A stretch of DNA of 64,000 bases, taken from positions 1-64,000 of the forward strand of contig JAJQCZ010000031.1 in the NCBI GenBank assembly GCA_021202465.1, in the 5' to 3' direction. Positions 51,120 to 60,111 of this stretch are shown piece by piece (the first letter of the stretch is position 1; the number at the start of each line of letters is the position of its first letter). The DNA comes from Lachnospiraceae bacterium (GTDB lineage: Bacteria; Bacillota; Clostridia; Lachnospirales; Lachnospiraceae). The translations under genes and the position numbers were made by a program. Below the pieces are notes generated by a model. The model was given only the letters and a program-made list of their open reading frames with translations. It ran no database searches and had not been told where the DNA came from.

Positions 51120-52406
51120 ATGTCACCAGCTGCATTGTTTGTTGTATTTGTTATTACCCTGTTTGTGTCCATCCCGGTATCCAGCGCCGTCACGCTGACG
51201 TCCCTGTTTCCCGGTTTCTTCACCAGTATTTATACCGTCAGCAGCTTTGTCCGGTATTGTATTGAAGGCGTAAACAGCTTTACGCTGCTCGCCATTCCCA
51301 TGTTCATCCTGTCCGGTATCATCATGGCCCGCGGCGGCGTTTCCAAGAAGCTTTTCGAGTTCTTCGAGTTCTTCCTGGGCAAGATCCCCGGCGGCATGCC
51401 CTGTGCCGTGGTCATCACCTGCCTGTTCTACGGCGCTATCTCCGGTTCCGCTCCCGCTACAGTGGCGGCTGTCGGAAGCATGACGATTCCGGTTCTGCTG
51501 AATCTCGGATATAAGAGAGAGTTTACCGTTTCCACCGTAGCCGTGGCCGGCAGCCTGGGCGTCATCATTCCTCCCAGCATCCCCATGGTGCTGTACTGCA
51601 TGGCGAACTCCGATGCCTCTGTCGGCAGCATGTTTACGGCCGGTATCATCCCCGGTTTCCTGATTGCCGGCTGCCTGTGCGTCTACGCTGTATTTTACTG
51701 CATCAAAAACGGCGAGGATAAAGAGAAAATTAATAAGGAAGTCGGAGCCCTCCATGAAAGAGGTTTTGTCAAAGTCTTCATGACCAGCTTCTGGGCGCTG
51801 CTCTCCCCGGTCATCATCCTGGGAAGCATCTACGGCGGCATCGCTTCTCCGACGGAGGCGGCGACGATCTCCGTCTTCTATGCGCTGATTGTCGGTCTGT
51901 TCATCTACCGGACTCTGAAGCCGAAGGATATCTGGCCCATCATCCGGGAGTCGGTTGAGACCTATGCGCCCCTGCTTTTCGTTCTGGGATCCGCCGCGGC
52001 GTTCGCCAAGATCATCGCTATCATGCAGATTCCTACAATGATCAGTACATTTATGACCACGACCTTCCACAGCAAATTTGCGATCCTGCTGATCGTCAAC
52101 ATCATCCTGTTCTTCGTCGGCATGGTCATGGACGGCGGCCCCGCGATTCTGCTGCTGACCCCCATCCTGTGGCCCGTCGTTGAAGCAGTGGGAATGAACG
52201 AAATTCATTTCGGTATCAACATGGTGGTCAACCTGGCGATCGGATTTGTCACGCCGCCGATCGGCATCAACCTCTTTGTGGCAAGCCGGGTCGGCGAACT
52301 GCCGGTCATGACGGTCGCGAAGAATGTTATGCCCTATATCGCTCTATTCATCGTGGCACTGGTCCTGATTGTCGTGTTCCCTCAGATTTCTCTGTGCCTG
52401 CTGTGA
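51120..52406 (+). CDS. dctM: TRAP transporter large membrane subunit (DctM)
   Basis: The large permease subunit with about eleven to twelve helices (428 residues). It shows the DctM hallmarks: IPMFILSGIIMARGGVSKKLFEF near residue 60, GAISGSAPATVAAVGSMTIPVL near 105, a PPSIPMVLYC segment near 142, GGIASPTEAATISVFYAL near 245, and the C-terminal GFVTPPIGINLFVASRV. It pairs with the dctQ product and with the binding protein encoded next. GAGAGGAGAGTAAAT precedes the ATG. Confidence 0.95.
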   Translation: MSPAALFVVFVITLFVSIPVSSAVTLTSLFPGFFTSIYTVSSFVRYCIEGVNSFTLLAIPMFILSGIIMARGGVSKKLFEFFEFFLGKIPGGMPCAVVITCLFYGAISGSAPATVAAVGSMTIPVLLNLGYKREFTVSTVAVAGSLGVIIPPSIPMVLYCMANSDASVGSMFTAGIIPGFLIAGCLCVYAVFYCIKNGEDKEKINKEVGALHERGFVKVFMTSFWALLSPVIILGSIYGGIASPTEAATISVFYALIVGLFIYRTLKPKDIWPIIRESVETYAPLLFVLGSAAAFAKIIAIMQIPTMISTFMTTTFHSKFAILLIVNIILFFVGMVMDGGPAILLLTPILWPVVEAVGMNEIHFGINMVVNLAIGFVTPPIGINLFVASRVGELPVMTVAKNVMPYIALFIVALVLIVVFPQISLCLL

Positions 52407-52431
52407 TTCTACGTGTAAAGGAGAGTAAGTA

Positions 52432-53451
52432 ATGAAGATAGTAAAACGCCTGGCAGCATTGATTCTCTGCCTGGGAATGATCGTGGCGCTGACTGCCTGC
52501 GGCAGCAGTTCGACCGCTTCCTCGGACGGAACCTATTCCTGGTATCTGGGAATTGACAGCGGAGAGGACACAGTCACCTACCTTTTCGCAGAGAAATTTG
52601 CCGAACTGGTCGAGGAGTATTCAGATGGCAAGATGACCATCACCATCTTTTCCAACGCGACGCTGGGCAGCGACGATACGCTGATTCAGTCGGTCAACTT
52701 CCAGGACAGCGCGAACTTTGTCGTGCAGACCACGGCACCTCAGGTCACGTATATTCCTGAGCTGGCGGTCTTCGATGCGGCCTGTGTCTACAGCGATATT
52801 GAAGATGTCCGGACGATCCTCGATGACGAGACCTTCTACAGTTCCATTGAAGAGCTGTATACAAATAAGGGCTGGAAGCTGCTTGCCTACGCAGATCAGA
52901 GCTTCCGTGTCCTTACCAGTAACAAGATGGTAACCACCCTTTCAGACCTCAAGGGTCTGAAGACCCGTACCATGTCAAACAGCAACCACATGGCATTCTG
53001 GAAGGATGCGGGAGCCAGTCCCACCGCGATGTCCTTCTCCGAGGTGTACACCTCCCTGTCCAACAACACCATCGATGCGCAGGAGAACCCTTACGAGACC
53101 ATCGTCAGCAGCAAGCTGTATGAGGTGCAGGATTATATCATCACAACAAACCATCTGCCTCATATCCTGAGTCTGGTGACCGGAACCGAGCTGTATGATG
53201 CGCTGAGTGAAGACGAGCAGGCCATCCTGGATCAGGCCGCGGCCGAAGCCAAGGTTTACGCCCGTGAGCAGGCTGACAGCCGTGCGGAGGACCGGATTGC
53301 CACCATCGAAGAATATGGTTCCACCGTGGTGGAGTTCAATCAGGATCTGTTTGACGAAATGCAGGAAGCCGCGCAGGACAGCTGGGAGACCATCCGCTCC
53401 ATCTGCGGCGACGAGTTGTTCGAACAGTACACTTCCCTTCTGGAAGATTAA
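52432..53451 (+). CDS. dctP: TRAP transporter substrate-binding lipoprotein (DctP), copy 1
   Basis: The extracytoplasmic solute-binding protein of the TRAP system, 339 residues. A lipoprotein signal with lipobox LTAC (Cys at about 23) anchors it to the membrane. The body shows the DctP pattern FSNATLGSDDTLIQSVN near residue 75, SDLKGLKTRTMSNSNHMAFWKDAGASPTAMSF near 170 (with the carboxylate-binding Arg) and DAQENPYETI near 215. The ligand is probably a C4-dicarboxylate, keto acid or sugar acid. It ends the dctQMP unit, 18 bp before a terminator. Confidence 0.93.
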   Translation: MKIVKRLAALILCLGMIVALTACGSSSTASSDGTYSWYLGIDSGEDTVTYLFAEKFAELVEEYSDGKMTITIFSNATLGSDDTLIQSVNFQDSANFVVQTTAPQVTYIPELAVFDAACVYSDIEDVRTILDDETFYSSIEELYTNKGWKLLAYADQSFRVLTSNKMVTTLSDLKGLKTRTMSNSNHMAFWKDAGASPTAMSFSEVYTSLSNNTIDAQENPYETIVSSKLYEVQDYIITTNHLPHILSLVTGTELYDALSEDEQAILDQAAAEAKVYAREQADSRAEDRIATIEEYGSTVVEFNQDLFDEMQEAAQDSWETIRSICGDELFEQYTSLLED

Positions 53452-53473
53452 GACACATAATAAACAGGCTGAG

Positions 53474-53500
53474 AGGGGCGGATTTCGATTCGCCCCTTTT
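53474..53500 (+). terminator. Terminator after dctP
   Basis: AGGGGCG (53474-53480) pairs with CGCCCCT (53491-53497), followed by TTT. It is a standard intrinsic terminator. Confidence 0.85.
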
Positions 53501-53524
53501 CTCCTGAAAAGATGCTCTTTTTCA

Positions 53525-53553
53525 TTGGAATCCGGGGGAAAGTCTGGTACAAT
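53525..53553 (+). promoter_or_regulatory. Promoter for the PH-like membrane protein gene
   Basis: -35 TTGGAA (53525-53530), a 17-nt spacer and -10 TACAAT (53548-53553), about 30 nt upstream of the ATG at 53585. Confidence 0.65.
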
Positions 53554-53584
53554 AGGAGCAGTGATTTTGCCGGAAGGAGACAGA

Positions 53585-54124
53585 ATGCAGAAAAAAGAAA
53601 GAACCACCTACGGTCTCAGCGACCGGTATATCGGGAAGCTGCAGAAGGATATACTTCTCAATATCCTGATTGTCCTGGTATTTTACGGTGTATTCAATGT
53701 AATGTTCATGCAGAACGAGGGCTATGAGACAACGATCCGATATGCGCTGATTGTTATTTTTCTGGTCGTCGGCGTGGCGGTCATTTATTCCGATGTGATC
53801 CGTGTGCGGAAAAATATGGCGATCTATTATGAGCTTACGGACGAGGCGCTGGAATTCCATACAGCGAAGGACGAGAAAAGATATCCCTGGAAGGATTTTC
53901 AGGCGGTGGTCGTGAACAGGAATAAGATCGGCATGATCTATCCCTATGAATTCCATACGGCGCAGGGAACCTTCACCCTTCATAAAAGGGTGGCAGACGC
54001 CGAGGAACTGATTCCGGCCATCCTGGAGAGGATACGCCCGTATGCACAGATTGACAAGGAGATCCCGGACATTTTTCAGCCCCGGGAAGAGACCTGGCTG
54101 AAAAACGCCGGGAGGAGGATATAG
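53585..54124 (+). CDS. YcxB-like membrane protein
   Basis: A 179-residue protein with two N-terminal membrane helices (about 26-42 and 52-72) and a cytoplasmic, beta-rich C-terminal domain. The pattern YYELTDEALEFHTAKDEKRYPWKDFQAVVVNRNKIGMIYPYEFHT resembles YcxB-type/bacterial PH-like domains. The function is unknown. AAGGAG precedes the ATG. It is followed by the AEC carrier gene 7 bp later, so both share a transcript. Confidence 0.7.
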   Translation: MQKKERTTYGLSDRYIGKLQKDILLNILIVLVFYGVFNVMFMQNEGYETTIRYALIVIFLVVGVAVIYSDVIRVRKNMAIYYELTDEALEFHTAKDEKRYPWKDFQAVVVNRNKIGMIYPYEFHTAQGTFTLHKRVADAEELIPAILERIRPYAQIDKEIPDIFQPREETWLKNAGRRI

Positions 54125-54131
54125 AAATCAC

Positions 54132-55055
54132 ATGCAGACAATCCTGATCAAGCTGCTCGCCATGCTGTTTCCAGTGGTTCTGGGATACGGTCTGAAAAGG
54201 GTCGGATTCTTCGGGCCGACAGACTACCGCGTCCTGGCCAAAATCGCCATCAATATCACGCTGCCCTGTACGGTGGTTGCTTCCTTCGCCTCCCTGGAAC
54301 TGGATAAAAGTCTCCTGGGGGTGACGATCCTGGCCTTCGTGCTGAACTGGCTCGTTCTTCTCTATGCCTGGATTACGTCCCGGGGCATCCGGGACCCGAA
54401 GGAAAGGTGCCGGGACATGTTCTGTGTCGTCGGTTTCAACATGGGGAATTTTCTGATTCCCTTTGCGCAGCAGTTTATGGGAAGCGCCGGCGTGGCGGTC
54501 ACGGCTCTGTTTGACGCTGGGAATTCACCCATGTGCACGGGCGGTCATTATATCTTTACCACCAGTGTTGTCTCTGTCGATGGCAAAAAGACGACGCTTC
54601 GGGACGTTGTGCGTAAGCTGTTTTCCTCACCGGCTCTGATCGTTTATCTGGTGATGATCGCCATGATGCTCGCGGACATTCCGATTCCCGGCTCCATCGC
54701 TTCCATCTGTGAACTGACGGGCAATGCCAATGCCTTTGTCTCCATGTTTATGATGGGACTGATGTTTGAGATTCGTTTTGATGCCAGTTACATGAAAGCC
54801 GCTATTTTTGCCCTGTCCCGCAAATATCTGTTCAGTGCGGTGGCTGCGCTGTGCTTTTATACGCTGCTGCCCTTTGATCTGCTGGTTCGGCAGGTTCTGG
54901 TACTCATTGCTTTTGCGCCGATCCCCAGTCTGGCAGCGATTTTTACGGAAAATATCCGGGGGGATGTGGGACTCTGCAGCTTCATCACTTCCTGCAGCTT
55001 CATCATCAGCTCTGTGATCATCACGATCCTGATTTTCGTTATGCATGTCGCATAA
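54132..55055 (+). CDS. AEC-family membrane transporter
   Basis: A 307-residue auxin-efflux-carrier-type permease, a family that in bacteria includes malonate, malate and other organic-acid carriers. It has about ten helices in two five-helix halves, with KLLAMLFPVVLGYGLKRVGFF at the start and characteristic Asn/Pro breaks (FNMGNFLIPFAQQF near residue 100, LIAFAPIPSLAAIF near 258). The ribosome-binding site is distant (GGAGG about 13 nt before the ATG). Position between a TRAP transporter and a sensor-regulator suggests a related organic-acid substrate. Confidence 0.88.
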   Translation: MQTILIKLLAMLFPVVLGYGLKRVGFFGPTDYRVLAKIAINITLPCTVVASFASLELDKSLLGVTILAFVLNWLVLLYAWITSRGIRDPKERCRDMFCVVGFNMGNFLIPFAQQFMGSAGVAVTALFDAGNSPMCTGGHYIFTTSVVSVDGKKTTLRDVVRKLFSSPALIVYLVMIAMMLADIPIPGSIASICELTGNANAFVSMFMMGLMFEIRFDASYMKAAIFALSRKYLFSAVAALCFYTLLPFDLLVRQVLVLIAFAPIPSLAAIFTENIRGDVGLCSFITSCSFIISSVIITILIFVMHVA

Positions 55056-55113
55056 ATGCATGTCCCTGTTTACGGCAGTTTGCTCTCCCTGTCGGAGAGT
55101 TGAGAGGGGAATC

Positions 55114-57441
55114 ATGAACAAAAAGAATAAACTTCGTTTCTGGCAGAAGCGCAGTATATTTACAACAACATTTCTTCTTCTGTCCGTCCTGTCCCTGTTT
55201 ACGGCGGTCGTCATGTTTGTGTTTGCCAATTATATTGTAACAAACAGTCAGACGGAACGCATGCAGGAGCTGAACGCCAATCAGCTGAGCCGGGCGGAAG
55301 ACGATATGGATACACGTCTGGAAATGCTGGAGCAGAGTATGTCTCAGCTTCTCACTTCCAGCGATTTTATTTCTATCATGGTCAATCCGGTGCAGGTGGA
55401 CAGTGACAGAACCACCCGCATCGTATCTGCTCTCGCCGGATGTGTTTCGCAGAATTCACTGGTGGAGGAAGCTTATTTTTATCTGCCCACCGCGGAGGAA
55501 GTATATAGCTCGACGGGAGATTATACGGAAATAGAGACCTTTGAATACGCGGCGGAGATCGAAGAGTATCTGTCCCTGCGCACGGAGGGAAGAGACGACG
55601 GAGAAGAGAGTGTCTCACTGCTCTTTTACACGGGAGGAAGGCTGCTTATCGCGACGGATTTCTGTGTCCCTAATTTTATCGGTGCTGTATTTTTCTCAAT
55701 CGATCTGGACGCGATGGCGAAAATTCTTCAGGGACAGGATGAAGATTCCTCAGGATATTTCCTGATTTTTGATGAGGAAGGAAACCGGATCGTCGGTGAT
55801 GAGGAGGCCGCAGTGACAGCCATGCAGTCTGTTTCTGAGGGGGTCTATCAGGATGTCGACGCGGATTCCGATGAAATCGTTTCGGAAAGTGTTTTCCTCT
55901 GTGTTTCTTCCTCGTCCGGACTGCGCTATGTTCTGTATGTAAGTCCGGACTCCGGTTATGTGGACTATCTGGCGATCGCCTGGATGCTGCTGCCGTTCCT
56001 GCTCCTGTACGCGGCGCTGTCCGAGGTATTTTCCCTCTATATTACGAGAAATATTTACCGTCCCATCAACCGGCTGATGCAGATCACTGCCGGAAAGAGG
56101 GAAGAGCTGGATGAGGTGAACAGTGGCCGCAGCCGCAACGAGCTGCTGTATCTGGAGAAGGCCTTCCAGGATACGCTGGATGAAAATACGCAGCACAAGA
56201 AGCTCCTGGCCACGATCTCCCGCGACGTGGCAGAACAGACCTTCCGCAGTATGCTCAATGGCCGCACGATGAGCAGCGAATACATCGTCAGTACCCTGCA
56301 GGGCATCGGCTGGCAGGAGTACCTCCATGGGAGGTACATGGCGCTGGCCGGCCGTCTGGTTCTGGATCCCGGACGGGAACTGAGTTCTGTGGAGATCGGA
56401 CTGTACAAGCGAAGTCTTGTCGATTTGCTGGAGGAGCTGAATGGAGAGAATTACATTATCACTCCGTTCTTCCAGGATAAAGAGGTACTCGCGGTGATTC
56501 TGTGTTTTCGGGAAGACTCATCGGTGATTCATATGAAGCAATGCGTCACGGAGTGCGTCGCAGCGGTCAATCGGTTTACGGAGACGCTTCCGTATTCGGT
56601 GGCTTTCGGAAAGGGACGGGTCTACAATGACATTTCTTCCCTGCGTTTCTCCTGGCAGGAGGCGCTGGAGGAGGCGCAGTATATGTTTTATCTGTCGGAG
56701 GAACCGGAATCAGAGCCTCCCGTCCTGGATAAGATGACCGATGATTATGATAAGAGGTATTTCCTGGAACGCAGTCATCAGGTGGCGGAAGCGGCCGAGA
56801 AGGAGCGCAGAGAGGATGCCGAGAAGATGGCCGTCTCCCTGATTCAGGAAATTCTCGCCTGCAGCACGGAAAACAGCAAGCTTTACTGGGACCTGGCTGT
56901 TGAGGTGATGGTCGAAAAGATGATCGACAGCCACATCAGCTCCGAGGAAATTGAGGAGATGAAGATCTCGCAGACCCTTGAGCAGGCCGAGGCAACAGGG
57001 GATGCGGAAGAGATGCGGGAGGCTCTGGAAACATTTTTCCGGCAGGCGATCCACAGGATTCACAACAGCAGCCGGAAGAGCCGCTACAAATATGTGGAGA
57101 CCGCCAAAGAGTATATCGCAGATCACTATTCCGACGGAAATCTGTCACTGAATGAGGTCAGCGAAGCCATTGGTATCTCTGCACCCTATCTCAGCGGCGT
57201 CTTCAATGAGATCAACCGGGGGAGCTTCTCCTCCTATCTGAAAAATTATCGGATCACGCAGGCCAGAAATTTCCTGGAGCAGACAACGCACAGCGTGGCG
57301 GAGATCGGATATAAATGCGGATTTAATTCGGCGCAGAGCTTCAGCCGCGCCTTTAAGAAGGAGACGGGATTCTCCCCGGGAAAATACCGTGAATATCGCA
57401 TGGAGAAGAAGAGGCAGGAGGGAGCGCATGAAAAAGAATAA
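55114..57441 (+). CDS. Membrane-bound AraC-family sensor-regulator
   Basis: A 775-residue one-component signalling protein. Helix 1 (about 15-40) and helix 2 (about 287-310) enclose an external sensor domain of about 245 residues. The cytoplasmic part has a HAMP-like/linker segment, then a poorly conserved middle domain. At the C-terminus an AraC-type double helix-turn-helix (about 660-765) shows LSLNEVSEAIGISAPYLSGVFNE and VAEIGYKCGFNSAQSFSRAFKKETGFSPGKYR. Such proteins sense an extracellular ligand and activate nearby transport genes. GAGAGGGGAATC precedes the ATG at 55114. The following binding-protein gene overlaps it by 14 nt. Confidence 0.9.
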   Translation: MNKKNKLRFWQKRSIFTTTFLLLSVLSLFTAVVMFVFANYIVTNSQTERMQELNANQLSRAEDDMDTRLEMLEQSMSQLLTSSDFISIMVNPVQVDSDRTTRIVSALAGCVSQNSLVEEAYFYLPTAEEVYSSTGDYTEIETFEYAAEIEEYLSLRTEGRDDGEESVSLLFYTGGRLLIATDFCVPNFIGAVFFSIDLDAMAKILQGQDEDSSGYFLIFDEEGNRIVGDEEAAVTAMQSVSEGVYQDVDADSDEIVSESVFLCVSSSSGLRYVLYVSPDSGYVDYLAIAWMLLPFLLLYAALSEVFSLYITRNIYRPINRLMQITAGKREELDEVNSGRSRNELLYLEKAFQDTLDENTQHKKLLATISRDVAEQTFRSMLNGRTMSSEYIVSTLQGIGWQEYLHGRYMALAGRLVLDPGRELSSVEIGLYKRSLVDLLEELNGENYIITPFFQDKEVLAVILCFREDSSVIHMKQCVTECVAAVNRFTETLPYSVAFGKGRVYNDISSLRFSWQEALEEAQYMFYLSEEPESEPPVLDKMTDDYDKRYFLERSHQVAEAAEKERREDAEKMAVSLIQEILACSTENSKLYWDLAVEVMVEKMIDSHISSEEIEEMKISQTLEQAEATGDAEEMREALETFFRQAIHRIHNSSRKSRYKYVETAKEYIADHYSDGNLSLNEVSEAIGISAPYLSGVFNEINRGSFSSYLKNYRITQARNFLEQTTHSVAEIGYKCGFNSAQSFSRAFKKETGFSPGKYREYRMEKKRQEGAHEKE

Positions 57442-58510
57442 ACTAAAAGGCTGGCTCCTGTGTCTGGGAGTATGTCTGGCTCTGACCGGATGCGGGGCAG
57501 CCGGAAATGCCTCCGGGGAAGAGACATCCTCCGAGGCGGAGACGGTCGAAGAGACAGAGGATGTTGTCTATCTGTCCGTGGCCACTTCGGGAAACTGGGA
57601 AAATATCGTGCGGGGAGAGCTTTTCGAGGAATACACGGAAAAGCTTTATGAATGGTCCGACGGCGGCATCGTCATGAAGATTTACTATGACGGAGAACTG
57701 GGGACTGACCTGGAGCTGATCGCTGCCGTGCAGGAGGGGACTCTCTGTATCGTGAATCTGGTACCCACTTACCAGACCAGCGCTGTGACGGAAGCGGCTC
57801 TTCTTGATATTCCGGGGCTTTTTGACACAACCGGGGAATTCAATTATTTCATTGACAATTATTATATGGATTCCCTGCAGGAATATTATCAGGAAGCCGG
57901 CATACGGCTGCTGACCTGCAGTGCTTTTTCCTTCCGGCAGCTGACAAGCAATCAGGAAATCACCTCTCTGTCAGACCTGAAGGGACTGAAGCTGCGGACG
58001 ATGGAGAGCGAGTATCAGATCGCCTTCTGGCAATCGATGGGGGCGACCGTCATTCCCATGAGCTTTACCGAGGTCCGGCTGGCGATCCAGCAGGGCATTC
58101 TGGATGCTCAGGAGAACCCTCTGGGATACATGATTACGACCAATCTCCTCGGCGTACAGGATTATGTGATTCTGACCAACCATCTTCCCATGATCAGCAC
58201 ATACCTGATGAACGAGGAACAGTATCAGGCTCTTTCGGAGGAGAACCGGGAACTGCTGCAGCGCTTTATGGATGAGATGAGCCGGGAGCTGGTCGAGCAG
58301 GAACCCGCGGAGGAACAGGAAATTCTGGAGGAACTGGCGGAGCAGGGCGTACAGATCTCGGAGGCCTCTGAGGATTTCCGGGAAGGAATCCAGGCCGGAA
58401 AAGAAGTGGTCATCGAGATGCTCCACGAGGATCTGGGGGATGAAATCGTCGACGACTACCTGACCCGGGTCGAAGAGGCGAAGGAGTCCTACGAGGCGGA
58501 GAACAAATAG
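57428..58510 (+). CDS. Second TRAP-type substrate-binding lipoprotein, no permease
   Basis: A 360-residue DctP homologue with lipobox LTGC (Cys at about 22). It shares SDLKGLKLRTMESEYQIAFWQSMGA, DAQENPLGYMITTNLLGVQDYVILTNHLPM and other stretches with the copy at 52432, so the two are paralogues. It carries an extra C-terminal helix-rich, acidic extension (EEQEILEELAEQ...EEAKESYEAENK). It has no permease genes of its own. The ATG is 14 nt before the regulator stop, with GGAGG just upstream. It could feed the dctQM permease or present ligand to the sensor. Confidence 0.88.
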   Translation: MKKNKLKGWLLCLGVCLALTGCGAAGNASGEETSSEAETVEETEDVVYLSVATSGNWENIVRGELFEEYTEKLYEWSDGGIVMKIYYDGELGTDLELIAAVQEGTLCIVNLVPTYQTSAVTEAALLDIPGLFDTTGEFNYFIDNYYMDSLQEYYQEAGIRLLTCSAFSFRQLTSNQEITSLSDLKGLKLRTMESEYQIAFWQSMGATVIPMSFTEVRLAIQQGILDAQENPLGYMITTNLLGVQDYVILTNHLPMISTYLMNEEQYQALSEENRELLQRFMDEMSRELVEQEPAEEQEILEELAEQGVQISEASEDFREGIQAGKEVVIEMLHEDLGDEIVDDYLTRVEEAKESYEAENK

Positions 58511-58519
58511 AAAATATTG

Positions 58520-58554
58520 AAAAAAGAGGTACATCAGGAGATGGCCTCTTTTTT
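58520..58554. terminator. Bidirectional terminator
   Basis: AAAAAAGAGG (58520-58529) pairs with CCTCTTTTTT (58545-58554). It lies between the binding-protein gene and the converging minus-strand gene and can serve both. Confidence 0.9.
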
Positions 58555-58613
58555 ATCAGAATATTTCCGTGCCGGACGTGTGCTGTCCGGAAATAAAACG
58601 GCGAAACAGGAAA

Positions 58614-59369
58614 TCATCCTGCCGCTGCCACCGCATTAGGATAATACAGTTTCTTATAAATTGTATCGGTGATATAGTCCAGATAGGCATCATCGGAGAT
58701 GTCATATTCCCGCAGAATATAGTTCTGGATCAGCTGCCGCCGCAGGAAGAACCGTTCTTCCTCGGAGAGGGACTGGCTGTCGGACGCCGCGGCATCGATG
58801 CATTTGTCCAGATGCTCAGCAGGATAGGTGGTCGTACACCAGCGGATGATCTGATCCGTAAAGGCATTTTCTTCCATGATCTGACTCTGGAGCATGCGCA
58901 CCTTCTGGTGGGTAGTGATGGCAAACCAGATGAAGATGAAGCCGAATACGATCTCCACAACACAGGCATCGACGGACCCTTCCTGCTGATTGTACGCCAC
59001 AGAAAAGAAATGAAACAGTCCAATGGCGACGACGGCAATACCGGCCCAGAGGAAGGTAGTCGAAGAATTCGTGGAATTGCGGAATTTTTCCTCAGAAGGC
59101 ACAAAGACAGGGGAGTGCGTCAGACACTGCTCGCGATAGTACGCGGCACGCTTCTCATCCTCATCCTCATATTGACGAAAGACATCCATCAGTTTCTCAG
59201 CCAGTTCTTCCTGCGCCGCGGGAACCGTGACCGTATATCGGGGATTGTCCGCCGTGGAGGAAACCGTGGCATCCAGTCCGGAATAGGTCAGAAAATCCGC
59301 AATGCGGTCCGCACTCTCCTTGGTATCTTCTGCAATGAGCGAGCGTCCCAGGGTGTCCCAGTAGTGCAT
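58614..59369 (-). CDS. Hypothetical protein with two membrane helices
   Basis: A 251-residue protein. Residues 1-85 look soluble, with DATVSSTADNPRYTVTVPAAQEELAEKLMDVFRQYEDED, which resembles a DUF-type small alpha/beta domain seen in proteins that modify other signalling lipids. Two helices follow (about 110-128 and 136-155), then a C-terminal cytoplasmic helical domain rich in Glu and Tyr. I do not recognise the family. AAAGGAGG precedes the ATG. It has its own promoter and is transcribed away from rlmH. Confidence 0.6.
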   Translation of the reverse strand: MHYWDTLGRSLIAEDTKESADRIADFLTYSGLDATVSSTADNPRYTVTVPAAQEELAEKLMDVFRQYEDEDEKRAAYYREQCLTHSPVFVPSEEKFRNSTNSSTTFLWAGIAVVAIGLFHFFSVAYNQQEGSVDACVVEIVFGFIFIWFAITTHQKVRMLQSQIMEENAFTDQIIRWCTTTYPAEHLDKCIDAAASDSQSLSEEERFFLRRQLIQNYILREYDISDDAYLDYITDTIYKKLYYPNAVAAAG

Positions 59370-59403
59370 GAGCTGACCTCCTTTCCGGCGTTTTCAACGG
59401 GTT

Positions 59404-59427
59404 AAGGGGTCAAAAAACTGACCCCTT
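59404..59427 (-). promoter_or_regulatory. Leader hairpin of the minus-strand hypothetical gene
   Basis: AAGGGGTCA (59404-59412) pairs with TGACCCCTT (59419-59427), a perfect 9-bp stem with 6-nt loop. It falls near the 5' end of the minus-strand mRNA, about 35 nt before its start codon. There is no T-tail, so a stabilising or regulatory leader is likelier than a terminator. Confidence 0.4.
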
Positions 59428-59442
59428 TCCAGAACACATTCT

Positions 59443-59471
59443 ATTATAATGGAAGCGGGAAAGAATCACAA
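59443..59471 (-). promoter_or_regulatory. Promoter for the minus-strand hypothetical gene
   Basis: On the minus strand, -35 TTGTGA (59471-59466), a 17-nt spacer and -10 TATAAT (59448-59443). Transcription should begin about 59436. Confidence 0.7.
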
Positions 59472-59533
59472 GCCGGAAGGAGAAAAAAAGAGGGAGAAAA
59501 CTATTAAATTTCTGGAAACAATCCCACGGATTA

Positions 59534-59542
59534 TGCTATAAT
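59534..59542 (+). promoter_or_regulatory. Extended -10 promoter for rlmH
   Basis: TGC followed by TATAAT (59537-59542), an extended -10 about 53 nt upstream of the rlmH ATG. The -35 (around 59513-59518, TGGAAA) is weak. Confidence 0.55.
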
Positions 59543-59595
59543 GGGGCGGCGGTACGGGAGAGTGACGACTCCGGCGCGCAGAGGGAGAAGATGCG

Positions 59596-60075
59596 ATGAA
59601 AATGACGATTCTGGCGGTGGGAAAGTGTAAGGAAGCCTACTGGAACAAGGCCATCGAGGAGTACAGCAGAAGACTTGGCCGCTACTGTACGCTGGAGATC
59701 CGGGAGGTTGCCGACGAGAAGACGCCGGACGGCGCCGGTGAAAACCAGGAGCGTCAGATCCGGGAGCGTGAGGGCGAGCGCCTGCTGAAGCTTCTCCGCG
59801 AGGACGCCTACTGCATTGCTCTGGATATCCGGGGGCAGGAAGTGGATTCCGTGGAATTATCCCAAAAGATCGAAAATCTGGGCGTCAGCGGCATCAGCCA
59901 TATCCAGTTCGTCATCGGCGGCTCGCTGGGCCTCTCGGAGGAGGTGCTGCGACGCGCCGACTGGCGCCTGAGCTTCTCGCGGATGACCTTTCCCCATCAG
60001 CTGATGCGCGTCATCCTGCTGGAACAGATCTATCGCTCCTGGCGGATCGCCCGGCATGAGCCGTATCACAAATAA
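59596..60075 (+). CDS. rlmH: 23S rRNA (pseudouridine(1915)-N(3))-methyltransferase
   Basis: RlmH methylates pseudouridine 1915 in helix 69 of 23S rRNA on the assembled 70S ribosome. The 159-residue SPOUT-family protein shows the start MKMTILAVGKCKEAYWNKAIEEYSRRL, the trefoil-knot SAM site FVIGGSLGLSEEVL near residue 107 and the diagnostic C-terminus RIARHEPYHK. The length is exact for the family. It stands alone with its own promoter; the CobW-type genes start 160 bp later behind another promoter. Confidence 0.97.
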   Translation: MKMTILAVGKCKEAYWNKAIEEYSRRLGRYCTLEIREVADEKTPDGAGENQERQIREREGERLLKLLREDAYCIALDIRGQEVDSVELSQKIENLGVSGISHIQFVIGGSLGLSEEVLRRADWRLSFSRMTFPHQLMRVILLEQIYRSWRIARHEPYHK

Positions 60076-60111
60076 GCATCCGGTTCTTGGTTAGGGAAAC
60101 AAAACCGGGGT

